This document shows positions 42,466 through 50,177 of a stretch of 64,000 nt of DNA, piece after piece. Within the stretch, counting starts at the first letter, position 1; each line of letters begins with the position of its first letter. The notes beneath the pieces were generated by a model that made no database searches, was not told the origin of the DNA, and saw nothing but the letters and a program-made list of their open reading frames with translations. Made by a program: the position numbers and the translations under genes. The stretch comes from Vescimonas coprocola (GTDB lineage Bacteria > Bacillota > Clostridia > Oscillospirales > Oscillospiraceae): positions 2,260,415-2,324,414 of the forward strand of contig NZ_AP023418.1 in assembly GCF_018408575.1 (NCBI RefSeq), read 5' to 3'.

Positions 42466-42512
42466 CTGCTGACAAAAAGTATGCCGCCGGAGGCACGTTC
42501 CTTCGGAGACAC
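42466..42512. repeat. Dispersed repeat, locus 6 (half element)
   Basis: CTGCTGACAAAAAGTATGCC followed by GCCGGAGGCACGTTCCTTCG. Its reverse complement matches the 7.13-7.19 kb pieces (GGCATACTTTTTGTCAACAG and GGAACGTG). It lies between thiI and cinA. Confidence 0.6.
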
Positions 42513-42546
42513 CTCCTAAAAGCAAATCATCAAAGGAAGTGAGCCT

Positions 42547-43806
42547 ATGACCTATCACGCAGAGATCATCGCCGTGGGTACCGAGCTGCTGCTGGGCAAC
42601 ATCGCCAACACCGATGCACAGGAGCTGTCGCAGGCGCTGGCCTCCGTAGGTGTGGACGTGCTGTACCATACCGTGGTGGGCGACAACCCCCAACGGCTGG
42701 AGGAGGCGATCGCCATCGCCCGGAAGCGGGCGGACCTGCTGATCTTCACCGGCGGCCTTGGCCCCACCTATGATGACCTCACCAAGGAGACGGTCTGCCG
42801 GGTACTGGATGTTCCCCTGACCTTCCACCCGGAGGCGGCGGCAGACATCCGCCGCAACTTCGACATCATCTTCCACCGAGAGATGCCGCCCGGCACCCTG
42901 CATCAGGCGGAGCTGCCGGAGGGCTGTGAGGTGTTCTGCAATCGGGTCGGCACCGCACCGGGCTGCGTGTTCTGCGCCGGTGACGTGACGGCGGTGCTGC
43001 TGCCCGGCGTGCCGTCGGAGTGCCGCTACCTGACGGAGACGGCGCTGCTGCCGTGGCTGCGCCGCCAGAGCAGCGGGACCATCCTCTCCCACGACCTGAG
43101 GATCTTCGGCCTGTCGGAGCCGCAGGTGCAGGAGCTGCTGGGGGATCTGATGGATCAGGCGGTGAACCCGTCGCTGGCCCCCTATGCCAAGACCGGCGAG
43201 GTGATGCTGCGGCTCACCGCCAAGGGCGACAGTCCTGCCGCCTGCGAGGAGCGTATGGCGCCGCTGCTGGAGCAGGTGCGTGGACGGCTGGGCGCCTACC
43301 TCTACGGCATCGATGTCTCCGGATTGGAGGAGACAGTGCTGCACCTGCTGCACCAGCACGGCAAGACCTTCTCGGCGGCGGAGAGCTGCACCGGCGGCCT
43401 TATCGCAAAACGCATCACCGATCTGCCGGGTGCCTCTTGCGTGTTCCGGGGAGGTGTGGTATCCTATACCAATGAGGTGAAGGCCTCTGTGCTGGGCGTG
43501 CCGCAGGAGACGCTGGACCGCTATGGCGCCGTGTCCGAGCCGGTGGCAAGAGCCATGGCGGAGGGCGTGCGGCGCATCACCGGCAGCGACCTGTCCGTGG
43601 CCACCACGGGGCTGGCCGGCCCCGACGGCGACGACCGGGGAAACCCTGTGGGCACGGTGTTCGTGGCCCTGAGCACCCCGGAGCGCACGGCGGTGCGGCA
43701 CATGAACTGCGGCAGCGGACGGGACCGGGTGCGGATGCTGGCATCCCACTGTGCCTTTGACCTGCTCCGCAGAGAGCTGGAACATTTACCGATCGAAGGA
43801 GAATGA
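42547..43806 (+). CDS. cinA: CinA family protein (competence/damage-inducible)
   Basis: 419 residues: N-terminal molybdopterin-binding-like domain (AEIIAVGTELLLGNIANTDA, FTGGLGPTYDDLTKETV) and C-terminal CinA deamidase domain (KTFSAAESCTGGLIAKRIT, VATTGLAGPDGDDRGNPVGTV). The C-terminal domain in other bacteria deamidates nicotinamide mononucleotide, recycling the pyridine ring of NAD, which fits the nadE gene elsewhere in the window. AAAGGAAGTG lies before the ATG. The membrane-protein gene downstream overlaps or abuts its stop. Confidence 0.93.
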   Translation: MTYHAEIIAVGTELLLGNIANTDAQELSQALASVGVDVLYHTVVGDNPQRLEEAIAIARKRADLLIFTGGLGPTYDDLTKETVCRVLDVPLTFHPEAAADIRRNFDIIFHREMPPGTLHQAELPEGCEVFCNRVGTAPGCVFCAGDVTAVLLPGVPSECRYLTETALLPWLRRQSSGTILSHDLRIFGLSEPQVQELLGDLMDQAVNPSLAPYAKTGEVMLRLTAKGDSPAACEERMAPLLEQVRGRLGAYLYGIDVSGLEETVLHLLHQHGKTFSAAESCTGGLIAKRITDLPGASCVFRGGVVSYTNEVKASVLGVPQETLDRYGAVSEPVARAMAEGVRRITGSDLSVATTGLAGPDGDDRGNPVGTVFVALSTPERTAVRHMNCGSGRDRVRMLASHCAFDLLRRELEHLPIEGE

Positions 43807-43808
43807 AC

Positions 43809-44267
43809 ATGGCGAAGAAAGAACCCTATGATATGACCAACAACTACGCCCGTATGGAGCGGGACAAGCGCAAGGCCATCGGCAACCCCAACAAGAACAT
43901 CCACCACAAGAAGAACGGCTCCAACTACCAGAAGGATACCGGCTCTATGGTCCGCAGCACCTCCGCCCGGCAGGAGCCGGAGAAGATGTCCACCACCATG
44001 AAGGTGCTCATCGGCGTGGTATTCGTGGTGCTGGTGGCGGCGCTGGTGCTGCGCAGCACCGTATGGAAGGATAACGTGGTGGCCGGTGCATGGATGATGG
44101 TGCTGGTGGGGGCCGTGTGCGGCCTCATGTACTACGTCCGCAAGCGCTATCCCGGCAAGCGCAAGGTGGGCGGCACCATGGATACCGTGATCTCCGCCCT
44201 GCTGATCCTGTTCTGCGTGGTGTATGTGGGCATGGGCGCCATGGCGCTGGTGGCCATGAATAAGTAA
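43809..44267 (+). CDS. Small membrane protein of unknown function
   Basis: 152 residues. The first ~60 are very polar (MAKKEPYDMTNNYARMERDK onward, basic), followed by three hydrophobic segments: VLIGVVFVVLVAALVL, VAGAWMMVLVGAVCGLMYYV and VISALLILFCVVYVGMGAMAL. No motif identifies a function. The ATG at 43809 is preferred (GAAGGAG seven bases upstream) over that at 43803. It lies two bases after the cinA stop and before the ileS leader. Confidence 0.7.
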   Translation: MAKKEPYDMTNNYARMERDKRKAIGNPNKNIHHKKNGSNYQKDTGSMVRSTSARQEPEKMSTTMKVLIGVVFVVLVAALVLRSTVWKDNVVAGAWMMVLVGAVCGLMYYVRKRYPGKRKVGGTMDTVISALLILFCVVYVGMGAMALVAMNK

Positions 44268-44277
44268 ACTTTTCCCG

Positions 44278-44306
44278 TTGACAAACCCCGCAAAAGTGGG
44301 TATAGT
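44278..44306 (+). promoter_or_regulatory. Sigma-A promoter of the ileS leader
   Basis: TTGACA (44278-44283) and TATAGT (44301-44306) with a 17-bp spacer, just ahead of the T-box leader. Confidence 0.88.
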
Positions 44307-44314
44307 AAAGGGAG

Positions 44315-44590
44315 AATATGCATATCTGCGAGGATGGGGACAGTAGCCCGTCCCTCCGATGCCAAGAGAGCCGCCGTATGGTGCAAGGCGGACACGGAGG
44401 ACAGCGGTGAAGATCACCCCGGAGCATCCGGCTGAACCGGCAGTAAGCCCGGACGGCAGAGGGCCGTTATCTTCCCTTCCCCCCACGGCTCGTGGGGCAG
44501 AGCGGCCGCACCCGGTGCGGCAACAAGAGTGGTACCGCAGAGGTTTCTTAGTGGCCTTTGTCTCTTACGGAGACAAGGGCCATTTTTTTG
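44315..44590 (+). promoter_or_regulatory. T-box leader of ileS
   Basis: AGTAG near 44343 and GTGAAG followed by codon ATC near 44407-44415 form the specifier loop, reading Ile. The core GAGTGGTACCGCAG lies at 44527-44540; its TGGT fits discriminator A73 of tRNA-Ile. A terminator hairpin GGCCTTTGTCTC/GAGACAAGGGCC with seven T ends the leader at 44588. Confidence 0.92.
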
Positions 44591-44624
44591 TTTTCAAATA
44601 TATTTTCATACACGGAGGTAACAC

Positions 44625-47393
44625 ATGGAGTACAAAAAGACGCTGAACATGACCAAGAGCGGCTTTCCCATGCGGGCGGGCCTGCCCAAGCGGGAGCCGG
44701 AGATGCTCAAGCACTGGGAGGAGCTGGACCTGTATCACGAGCTGCTGAAGAAGAACGAGGGCAAGCCCCGCTTCGCCCTGCACGACGGCCCTCCCTTCTC
44801 CAACGGCGCTCTGCACATGGGCCACGCCCTGAACAAGTCCATCAAGGACTTCATTACCCGCAGCTATGCCATGCGGGGCTACTACACCCCCTATATCCCC
44901 GGCTGGGACAATCACGGTATGCCCATCGAGAGCGCCATCATCAAGCAGAACAAGCTCAATCGCAAGGCCATGGGCGTGGCGGAGTTCCGCTCCGCCTGCC
45001 ATGAGTTTGCCGACCACTATATCGACGTCCAGCGTCAGGGCTTCAAGCGCATGGGCGTGGTGGGCGATTGGGATCACCCCTATAAGACCATGGACCCCGC
45101 CTTCGAGGCGCAGGAGGTTCGTGTGTTTGGCAAGATGTATGAAAAGGGCTACATCTACAAGGGCCTCAAGCCCGTGTACTGGTGCCCCCACGACGAGACG
45201 GCGCTGGCCGAGGCGGAGATCGAGTATCAGGACGACCCCTGCACCACGGTGTATGTGAAGTTCCCCATGTACGACGATCTGGGCAAGCTCTCCCATCTGG
45301 ATAAGAGCAAGCTGAACTTCGTCATCTGGACCACCACCATCTGGACCCTGCCCGGCAACCTGGCCATTGCCCTGCACCCGCAGGAGGAGTACGCCGTGGT
45401 CCGTGCCGACGGCGGCGAGATGTATATCATGGCCCGGCCGCTGGTGGAAAAGGTCATGAAGATCGGCGGCGTGGAACACTACGAGATCGTGGAGACCCAC
45501 CCCGGCGCCTTCTTCGAGAATATGCTGGCCAGCCACCCCTTCCTGCCTAAGACCAGCCGTCTGGTGCTGGCGGATTACGTCACCATGGACTCCGGTACCG
45601 GCTGCGTCCACACCGCCCCCGGCTTCGGTGCCGACGACTATCAGACCTGCCTGCGCTACGGTATGGATATGGTGGTGCCGGTGGACGATCAGGGCCGCCA
45701 CACCGACTATGCCGGCAAGTACGCCGGGATGAAGACCGAGGAGTCTAACCCCGTCATTCTGGCGGATATGAAGGAGAGCGGCGCTCTCTTTGCCAGCGAG
45801 GAGATCGTCCACAGCTATCCCCACTGCTGGCGCTGCAAGAAGCCCATCATCTTCCGGGCCACTCCCCAGTGGTTCTGCTCCGTGGAGTCCTTCAAGGACG
45901 AGGCCTGCGCTGCCTGTGAGGACGTGCGCTGGGTGCCCACCTGGGGCAAGGACCGGATGCGCTCCATGATCCTGGAGCGCACCGACTGGTGCATCAGCCG
46001 CCAGCGCCGCTGGGGTCTGCCCATTCCCGTGTTCTACTGCAAGGACTGCGGCAAGCCCATCTGCACGCCGGAGACCATCGACGCCGTCTCCCGCCTGTTC
46101 GAGGAGAAGGGCTCCAACGCATGGTTCGAGATGACGGCGGAGGAGATTTTGCCGGAGGGCTTCACCTGCCCCCACTGCGGCAAGTCCGCCGGCTTTGAGC
46201 AGGAGAGCGACACGCTGGACGGCTGGTTCGACTCCGGCTCCACCCACTTCGCCTCCATGGAGCGCACGCAGGGCTTCTGGCCCGCCACCATGTATCTGGA
46301 GGGCCTTGACCAGTACCGTGGTTGGTTCCAGTCCTCCCTGCTGACCGCCGTGGGCGCTCTGGGCCGTGGCGCTCCCTTCAAGGAGTGCGTCACCCATGGC
46401 TGGACCGTGGACGGTCAGGGCCGTGCCATGCACAAGTCCCTCGGCAACGGCGTGGACCCGGCAGAGGTGTTCAACAAGTACGGCGCCGATCTGCTGCGCC
46501 TGTGGGCCGGCTCCTCCGACTACCATGTGGATGTCCGCTGCTCCGACGAGATCTTTAAGCAGCTGTCCCAGAACTATCTGAAGTTCCGCAACACCGCCAA
46601 GTTCTGCCTGGATAACCTGACGGACTTTGACCCCAACACGCTGGTGGCCCCGGCGGATATGCTGGAGCTGGACAAGTGGGCCATGACCCGTCTCAACGCC
46701 CTCATCGCCAAGGTGTTCACCGCCTATGACAACTATGAGTTCCATGTGGTGTCCCACGCCGTCAACGACTTCTGCGTGGTGGAGCTCAGTTCCTTCTATT
46801 TCGACATCATCAAGGATCGCCTGTACTGCGACGGGGCCGAGAGCCTCAGCCGCCGCAGCGCCCAGACGGCCCTGTACCTGATCCTGGATGCCATGACCCG
46901 GATGTTCGCCCCCATTCTGGCCTTCACCTGCGACGAGATCTGGCTGGCCATGCCCCACCGTACCGGCGACGATGAGCGCAATGTGCTCCTCAATGAGATG
47001 GTGCAGCCCTACACCCAGTACGCTCTCTCCCCGGAGGAGATGGCCCGCTGGGACCGCATCGCCGCCGTCCGCACCGCCGTCAACGGCGCACTGGAGCAGG
47101 CCCGTGCCGACAAGACCATCGGCAAGAGTCTGGAGGCCGAGGTGGACCTCACCGTTCCCGCCGAGGATGCCTTCCTGGGCCAGATGGAGGAGGGTGCTCT
47201 GGCGGACCTGCTGATCGTGTCTCAGGTCCGTGTGGAGACTGGCGACAGCCTGTCCGTTACCGTTCGTCCTGCCGCCGGAACCAAGTGCCAGCGCTGCTGG
47301 AAGATGCTCACCAGCGTGGGTACCGTGGCCGGTCACGAGGACCTCTGCCCCCGCTGCGCCGCCGTGGTGAAGAGTCTCCCCGTGGTGGAGTGA
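44625..47393 (+). CDS. ileS: Isoleucyl-tRNA synthetase
   Basis: 922-residue class I synthetase. The HIGH motif is HMGH in GALHMGHALNKSIKDF; the editing CP1 domain has the TTTIWTLPGNLAI stretch; the KMSKS loop reads AMHKSLGNG. Two C-terminal zinc-finger halves, CQRCWK and CPRCAAV, follow. Length fits bacterial IleRS type 1 (sensitive to pseudomonic acid in most lineages). ACGGAGG lies upstream of the ATG. Monocistronic behind the Ile T-box. Confidence 0.96.
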   Translation: MEYKKTLNMTKSGFPMRAGLPKREPEMLKHWEELDLYHELLKKNEGKPRFALHDGPPFSNGALHMGHALNKSIKDFITRSYAMRGYYTPYIPGWDNHGMPIESAIIKQNKLNRKAMGVAEFRSACHEFADHYIDVQRQGFKRMGVVGDWDHPYKTMDPAFEAQEVRVFGKMYEKGYIYKGLKPVYWCPHDETALAEAEIEYQDDPCTTVYVKFPMYDDLGKLSHLDKSKLNFVIWTTTIWTLPGNLAIALHPQEEYAVVRADGGEMYIMARPLVEKVMKIGGVEHYEIVETHPGAFFENMLASHPFLPKTSRLVLADYVTMDSGTGCVHTAPGFGADDYQTCLRYGMDMVVPVDDQGRHTDYAGKYAGMKTEESNPVILADMKESGALFASEEIVHSYPHCWRCKKPIIFRATPQWFCSVESFKDEACAACEDVRWVPTWGKDRMRSMILERTDWCISRQRRWGLPIPVFYCKDCGKPICTPETIDAVSRLFEEKGSNAWFEMTAEEILPEGFTCPHCGKSAGFEQESDTLDGWFDSGSTHFASMERTQGFWPATMYLEGLDQYRGWFQSSLLTAVGALGRGAPFKECVTHGWTVDGQGRAMHKSLGNGVDPAEVFNKYGADLLRLWAGSSDYHVDVRCSDEIFKQLSQNYLKFRNTAKFCLDNLTDFDPNTLVAPADMLELDKWAMTRLNALIAKVFTAYDNYEFHVVSHAVNDFCVVELSSFYFDIIKDRLYCDGAESLSRRSAQTALYLILDAMTRMFAPILAFTCDEIWLAMPHRTGDDERNVLLNEMVQPYTQYALSPEEMARWDRIAAVRTAVNGALEQARADKTIGKSLEAEVDLTVPAEDAFLGQMEEGALADLLIVSQVRVETGDSLSVTVRPAAGTKCQRCWKMLTSVGTVAGHEDLCPRCAAVVKSLPVVE

Positions 47394-47429
47394 GCCGACA
47401 GGGAACGCCGCCTGTGGAAAAATAACCGA

Positions 47430-47472
47430 AAACCAGGGAGGGCCGGAGCGTATGCTCCGGCCCTCCCTGTTT
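47430..47472 (+). terminator. Terminator of ileS
   Basis: AAACCAGGGAGGGCCGGAGC pairs with GCTCCGGCCCTCCCTGTTT around GTAT, 37 bases after the ileS stop. Sequence character changes just beyond it. Confidence 0.9.
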
Positions 47473-47569
47473 ACTTGTGGGAAAGCACACCTATCATCTC
47501 ATCCGGTGTCCTCGGCGTATAGTCCATATCATAGAGCATCTGCTTCTGCATCTTTTCTTTCTCGGTCAT
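47471..47569 (-). pseudogene. Truncated maltose/sugar O-acetyltransferase gene (N-terminal stub)
   Basis: A 32-codon minus-strand frame begins MTEKEKMQKQMLYDMDYTPR, closely resembling the start of maltose O-acetyltransferases (MTEKEKM...LYDA...), then diverges and stops after GVLSHK. The left-handed hexapeptide domain that follows in real enzymes is absent; the ileS terminator begins at its end. It looks like a gene cut off at the left edge of the accessory island. Confidence 0.5.
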
Positions 47570-47620
47570 CATAGCGCCGCCATACTGAGTTGATCTCATC
47601 GCTCTGCACATTCTGTCCTG

Positions 47621-47830
47621 TCAAAGCGGCATCGGCGTCCGGGCGATCAGAATGACCGCCAGAATCGCACCCACAAATGCCGCTGCTCCTATGGCGGCCA
47701 ACACCTTTTTGCTGAGTTTCTTCTTCGCTGCCTTGCAGATCAGTGCGGCGCAAGCTATGCAGACAGCCGCAGCCGCAAGCGCAATGCCCAGCGTTTCCCA
47801 CAACCAAGATAATTCAGATAGGATTCTCAT
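47621..47830 (-). CDS. Small two-segment membrane protein
   Basis: 69 residues with two hydrophobic segments, WETLGIALAAAAVCIACAAL and VLAAIGAAAFVGAILAVILI, joined by the basic loop CKAAKKKLSKK. GGAGATGATC lies upstream of the ATG, which supports translation. I do not recognise the family. It lies 34 bp downstream of the DUF5714 gene on the same strand, within the island. Confidence 0.55.
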   Translation of the reverse strand: MRILSELSWLWETLGIALAAAAVCIACAALICKAAKKKLSKKVLAAIGAAAFVGAILAVILIARTPMPL

Positions 47831-47864
47831 ACGATCATCTCCTAACTAACTGTTTTGATATTTC

Positions 47865-48557
47865 TCAATGATTCACCTTGGAAAACGGACAGCGCTTGCC
47901 GATGCACTGGTTGTTTTGCGCGGAGTAATGGCATACGATCTCCGGCTTTTCCATCTCAACGCCGAAATGCTCCCTTACAAAGTCAATGGCAGCAAGGATG
48001 GAGAGGAAGGAATCCCGCTTGCAGCAGCGTGGACCTCCGATCTCGCCGATCGCTTGAAGCGATTTTGCCGTCATTTTGTGGGACAGTGCAAACGGCTCAT
48101 TGGTCAGGGGCGTAGACTGCGAAATGATGGACACAAACATCCCTGTGCTGATTCCCGCACCGCAAGCACCCCAAAAGCCGCAAGCGCCGCCGGGAACGCT
48201 CCGTCCTCGATTCATCATCTCCGTCAATGCGCTGCGAAGATCAAGGTCTCCGCCTGCGTTGTGGTACGCCGTCAGCAGCGCCGCTCCGACCATCACGTGA
48301 TGCTCCGGACCGTGCATATGACAGGTGGGCAGCGCCATCATCTGTTCAATGATGGCGATAGGATCTCTCGATGCGCTCGCCATGCACAACGAAATTATGC
48401 GATCAAGCCCTCGGGTATGGCATTCGCTGCATACATAGTGTCCGTTCACGCAGCGCGTCTTGCTGTTTTCTTTCTTATGGCAAATCTCACATTCCATCAG
48501 AATATCGGCTTCGAGATAGGTAAGTGGGGCTTTGCAGATCAAGCATTCTTCATTCAT
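47865..48557 (-). CDS. DUF5714-type Cys-rich protein
   Basis: 230 residues. The N terminus has CLICKAPLTYLE, MECEICHKKENSKTRCVNGH and YVCSECHT, several Cys pairs that could bind zinc; the C-terminal part has ACGFWGACGAGISTGMF, GGPRCCKRDSF and CIGKRCPF. I believe this matches the uncharacterised DUF5714 family of anaerobes, often found beside methyltransferases. GGAGGAAATT precedes the ATG. It sits 52 bp after the CPBP gene. Base composition is closer to the host than that of CPBP but lower in G+C than ileS. Confidence 0.7.
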   Translation of the reverse strand: MNEECLICKAPLTYLEADILMECEICHKKENSKTRCVNGHYVCSECHTRGLDRIISLCMASASRDPIAIIEQMMALPTCHMHGPEHHVMVGAALLTAYHNAGGDLDLRSALTEMMNRGRSVPGGACGFWGACGAGISTGMFVSIISQSTPLTNEPFALSHKMTAKSLQAIGEIGGPRCCKRDSFLSILAAIDFVREHFGVEMEKPEIVCHYSAQNNQCIGKRCPFSKVNH

Positions 48558-48609
48558 AATTTCCTCCGCACGATCCCGTTTTTTCTTTTCTACAAACTGG
48601 AATTTGTTA

Positions 48610-49362
48610 TTATCTTATATATCTTTTATTTACATTTAAAATTAGTATTGATACTATTATTGTTACAATTAAAGTTATACAACAACTTAACAAACTATAA
48701 TTAAATACAAATATTGCAGATAAGCCATTTATTAAACAGTGAGTTAATATACAAGGAAATACACCTTTCGATACCTTTCTTATTGTTGCCAAAGCATAGC
48801 ATAAGGTTAAACACATTATTCCAAAAAGAAAATAGTTCATATTTGCATTTGCTGTTCCTATTATGAAAAATATTGGTAAATGCCATAACCACCAAATAAT
48901 AGAAGTAAAGATTGTTGCTATATGAAATCCAAATTTCTTTTCCAATTCAGGTTGTAAAATCATTCTCCATCCAACTTCTTCATTTCCACCACCAAATAAC
49001 ATCATTGGTAAAATTACTATAAGCATAAATATAGGAGCACCAAATTCAAATCCATTTATTGCACACCCCAAAACATAATAAATCAATACAAATAAAATTA
49101 CTAAAACATAAGTCCAAATATTATGTTTTATATCAAATATCTTTTTTAACCATTCTTTTAAATTCTTAACTTTGTTATTTCTCTTTAGTGATATATAAGA
49201 GGCAATAGTTGGAGAAAATCCCCCAATAATGTGCATAATCCTTAAAAATATATTATTTATTGTCAAGATAAATATTTGACTAATTAAAGCACAACCACCC
49301 CAAAATATTAGCATTATAACAAATGTTATTATTAAAAATTCTTTCACTAATTTTTTATTCAT
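48610..49362 (-). CDS. CPBP family intramembrane metalloprotease
   Basis: 250 residues, strongly hydrophobic with about eight membrane segments. The CPBP (Abi/CAAX-like) motifs are visible: EEVGWR (EExxxR), WHLPIF, and a His in THCLINGLSAI. The family includes proteases linked to bacteriocin self-immunity and CAAX processing. The gene is strikingly AT-rich (runs of A and T in nearly every codon third position), unlike all neighbours, so recent transfer from a low-G+C Firmicute is likely. AGGAGTATTT lies before the ATG. Confidence 0.85.
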   Translation of the reverse strand: MNKKLVKEFLIITFVIMLIFWGGCALISQIFILTINNIFLRIMHIIGGFSPTIASYISLKRNNKVKNLKEWLKKIFDIKHNIWTYVLVILFVLIYYVLGCAINGFEFGAPIFMLIVILPMMLFGGGNEEVGWRMILQPELEKKFGFHIATIFTSIIWWLWHLPIFFIIGTANANMNYFLFGIMCLTLCYALATIRKVSKGVFPCILTHCLINGLSAIFVFNYSLLSCCITLIVTIIVSILILNVNKRYIR

Positions 49363-49404
49363 AAATACTCCTATCATCTCCACAAATTCCGATTTGTCAC
49401 CCCC

Positions 49405-49434
49405 ATTATATCACACGCTCGGCGTATTTTCCAA
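49405..49434 (-). promoter_or_regulatory. Probable promoter of the CPBP gene
   Basis: On the minus strand TTGGAA, 18-bp spacer, TATAAT, 42 bp upstream of the ATG. Confidence 0.6.
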
Positions 49435-49437
49435 CTT

Positions 49438-49486
49438 GCAAATCACAGCGGCAACGCAGATGTCCCGCATTGCCGCTGTGATTTGC
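49438..49486. other. Long perfect hairpin in the island
   Basis: GCAAATCACAGCGGCAA pairs with TTGCCGCTGTGATTTGC around a 15-base loop. No T run follows on either strand. A second hairpin, CCACCAAA.../...TTTGGTGG, lies at about 49516-49553. Confidence 0.65.
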
Positions 49487-49595
49487 CTTCTTATTAGATT
49501 TGGATCGGCTGATCCACCAAAACACAGGAAGCGAGTCCTGCGCTTTGGTGGTCGCATTTAACTCGATCTCATCCCCCAAATGCGTAAAAGGAAAT

Positions 49596-49842
49596 CAACA
49601 GGCGTTCGGTTGCTGACCGAACTCATAGGAATCTTACCTCTGCCGGGTACTCCGCCAGCCCCATAGGGAAGTATCATTGTCCCTGAATCGTTTCATCGCC
49701 TTATCCGTAGCAAGCGGATATTTCAGAATGGTTCGGAATCGCTACCAACCTTGCTTTCCGTGATGACCCTTTCGGGCAGGAAGTTCGTGGCGCACCTTCA
49801 TTCGGCTGGGGCTTTCACCCCCGATCAGGAATGTACCTGTTG
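49596..49842 (-). ncRNA. Candidate structured RNA of unknown class
   Basis: No protein frame fits this ~250-nt segment but it is rich in pairing. Read on the minus strand it opens CAACAGG and closes with CCTGTTG, a seven-base-pair closing helix. Inside are GGGGG-TGAAAG-CCCC, CCCGAAAGGG, ATCCG-CTTGCTA-CGGAT and GTTCGGT-CAGCA-ACCGAAC. Orientation is uncertain; minus is chosen because the loops GAAA and TGAAAG then look RNA-like. A standalone HEARO/omega-RNA-type element, or an intron remnant, are guesses. No nuclease ORF is next to it. Confidence 0.45.
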
Positions 49843-49971
49843 AATGTGTATTCTGTTTTCAAGGTTCGTGAGGTTTTTGTCCCTCAATACTTAATTGGGA
49901 AAATTTCGAGCCAAAATAAAAAGATTTTTCAAAATATTCTTTTGAAAATTTTCTCGCCTCCTCACAAGAAC

Positions 49972-50049
49972 AAAAAAGCCCCTATCACATCACAAAGATG
50001 TAATAGGGGCAGAAACAGAAAAAGCCCGCTGACCGAAATCAGCGGGCTT
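49972..50049 (-). terminator. Two tandem terminators downstream of lysS
   Basis: On the minus strand AAGCCCGCTGATTTCGGTCA with GCGGGCTTTTTC (50019-50049), then GCCCCTATTACATC with GATGTGATAGGGGCTTTTTT (49972-50010). Both end in T runs and would stop transcripts coming from lysS or its tail. Between 49843 and 49971 I see only AT-rich non-coding sequence with the inverted pair TTTTCAAAATATTC/GAATATTTTGAAAA-like at 49926-49951. Confidence 0.8.
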
Positions 50050-50067
50050 AAATCATATGAACTTAAC

Positions 50068-50177
50068 TTATGCTATCGGAACTTGCCTGCAATCGCAAAA
50101 TTTCAATCGCATTTTTGGCGTAAGTGAGGCGTAAATTGGCGTAAGTTGTGGCGTAAGCACCGACAATTTAAGGTCAA
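50068..50177 (-). pseudogene. Possible C-terminal remnant of a tyrosine integrase
   Basis: Directly after the lysS stop a minus-strand frame reads LSVLTPQLTPIYASLTPKMR and ends RQVPIA before TAA at 50068. The DNA has the unit CTTACGCCA repeated about four times. Such LTP/FTP-repeat tails occur at the ends of some Firmicute phage and conjugative-element integrases (recalled, not searched). If correct, an element once integrated at the 3' end of lysS. It could also be meaningless repeat sequence. Confidence 0.3.

Noticed and set aside
47529-47807. Alternative 92-codon minus-strand frame overlapping the small membrane protein
   Set aside because: No ribosome site; the 47621-47830 frame has one and encodes plausible membrane segments.
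49831-50127. A 98-codon plus-strand frame in the island
   Set aside because: It crosses two terminator hairpins and the start of the structured RNA, and has no ribosome site.
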